The position numbers were made by a program, and so were the translations under genes. Shown here piece after piece: positions 63,285 to 64,000 of a DNA stretch of 64,000 nucleotides (positions are counted from its first letter, which is position 1; each line of letters starts with the position of its first letter). The notes below the pieces were generated by a model. That model was given only the letters and a program-made list of their open reading frames with translations. It had not been told where the DNA came from and ran no database searches. The stretch is from NCBI RefSeq assembly GCF_017498525.1, contig NZ_CP071796.1:3410001-3474000 (forward strand), read 5' to 3'. The DNA comes from Ottowia testudinis (GTDB lineage Bacteria; Pseudomonadota; Gammaproteobacteria; Burkholderiales; Burkholderiaceae_C).

Positions 63285-64000
63285 TCAACCCGCGCCGCGC
63301 TCGCCTCGCCAGCGCGCCCAGCCTGCGGCGCGCAGATCACACGCCGGGCACGCGCCGCAGCCGTAGCCCCAGGCGTGGCGCTGCGTGCGGTCACCGGCGT
63401 AGCAGGTGTGCGTGTGTTCGACGATGAGCTGCACCAGCGCGTCGCCGCCGCCTGCCGGGTCGGCGCGCTGGCCGAGGTCGTGCGCCAGCTGCCAGGTGGC
63501 GGCTTTGTCGAGCCACATCAGCGGCGTGTCGATCAGCAGGCGCTGGTCCATGCCCAGCGACAGCGCCACCTGCAGCGCCTTCATGGTGTCGTCGCGGCAA
63601 TCGGGGTAGCCGGAATAGTCGGTCTCGCACACGCCGGTGACCAGCACCGTCAGCCCGCGCCGGTAGGCCAGCGCCGCCGCCAGCGTGAGAAACAGCAGGT
63701 TGCGCCCCGGCACGAAGGTGTTGGGCAGGCCACCCGCCTCCATGCGAAACGCCATGTCGCGCGTAAGCGAGGTCTCGCTGACGCGGCCGAGCACGCCGAC
63801 GTCGAGCACGTGGTCGTCGCCCAGCCGCGCGGCCCAGGCCGGAAACCGCGCGCGCCACTCACGCAGCACCACCCCGCGCTGCGCCAGCTCTACGTGGTGG
63901 CGCTGGCCGTAGTCGAAGCCGATGGTTTCGACGCGCTCGAAGCGGGTCAGCGCATCGGCCAGGCAAGTGGTGGAGTCTTGGCCGCCAGAAAACAGCACGA
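63285..64000 (-). CDS. queC: 7-Cyano-7-deazaguanine synthase QueC (start beyond window)
   Basis: At least 238 residues; the first codons lie past the right edge. ATP-pyrophosphatase loop [12 protein letters not shown], then [43 protein letters not shown] and the zinc-binding Cys cluster [14 protein letters not shown]. Converts 7-carboxy-7-deazaguanine to preQ0 in queuosine synthesis. Confidence 0.95.
   Translation of the reverse strand, partial: VLFSGGQDSTTCLADALTRFERVETIGFDYGQRHHVELAQRGVVLREWRARFPAWAARLGDDHVLDVGVLGRVSETSLTRDMAFRMEAGGLPNTFVPGRNLLFLTLAAALAYRRGLTVLVTGVCETDYSGYPDCRDDTMKALQVALSLGMDQRLLIDTPLMWLDKAATWQLAHDLGQRADPAGGGDALVQLIVEHTHTCYAGDRTQRHAWGYGCGACPACDLRAAGWARWRGERGAG

Overview
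The window is high-GC, gene-dense betaproteobacterial chromosome, most like a member of the Comamonadaceae (Acidovorax/Ottowia/Comamonas relatives). The evidence is the aa3 oxidase assembly cluster order, several tripartite-tricarboxylate (Bug-type) binding proteins, the cat/pca layout, and a dispersed ~45-bp palindromic repeat with the core GATAGCTGC..GCGCTTG..CAAGCGC. No rRNA genes, IS transposase or CRISPR array were seen. The family assignments are read by eye from the sequence; no database search was run.

Layout. 1-3.1 kb: high-affinity phosphate uptake genes (pstS-pstC-pstA, minus strand) behind a likely Pho box, divergent from ppx. 4.8-10.7 kb: a tyrosine phosphatase, an unusual AI-2E-type permease fused to a cobalamin-like domain and a GAF domain, rpoH behind a perfect CIRCE operator, and a Bug-type receptor. 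10.9-13.6 kb: a low-GC foreign island with a CPBP protease, a methionine aminopeptidase and an integron gene cassette with a clear attC site and an attI-like junction, but no integrase. 13.6-24.1 kb: the cytochrome aa3 oxidase operon and its assembly factors (SCO, CtaB, CtaA, SURF1, CtaG, subunits I-III, small proteins). 24.1-31 kb: housekeeping and small accessory genes (methyltransferase, ComF, TrmL, MaoC, ParA-like, TauE, TRIC, Bug receptor). 31.3-39.5 kb: an orphan TRAP receptor, then a beta-ketoadipate cluster (pcaF, pcaJ, pcaI, pcaD, receptor, catC, catB) with divergent LysR regulator; together they turn cis,cis-muconate into succinyl-CoA and acetyl-CoA. 39.6-46 kb: DUF1841, cytochrome c4, MoxR/VWA pair, threonine dehydratase, acetyltransferase, hemerythrin. 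46-52.1 kb: TamA/TamB. 52.2 kb: tRNA-Arg(CCU). 52.3-54.9 kb: lipoprotein, GspF, uncharacterised protein.

54.9-57.3 kb holds the most notable element: an apparently complete retron. A 453-residue retron-type reverse transcriptase (YADD, VTG) is preceded by a ~165-nt non-coding RNA closed by a 16-bp a1/a2 inverted repeat and containing two msr-like hairpins and a long msd-like hairpin; a -10 box lies at the right distance to start transcription at a1. A Phd/VapC-like toxin-antitoxin pair with its own palindromic operator follows directly. 57.3-64 kb: 5'-nucleotidase, EF-hand protein, DUF1800/DUF1501 pair, a TIGR03118-type protein behind a Fur-like box, and queC running off the end.

A second theme is the dispersed repeat. 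About 19 copies occur, mostly between genes, but several are read as protein: in SCO, CtaA, a methyltransferase, PcaJ, TamB and probably GspF; another supplies the stop codon of the VWA gene.
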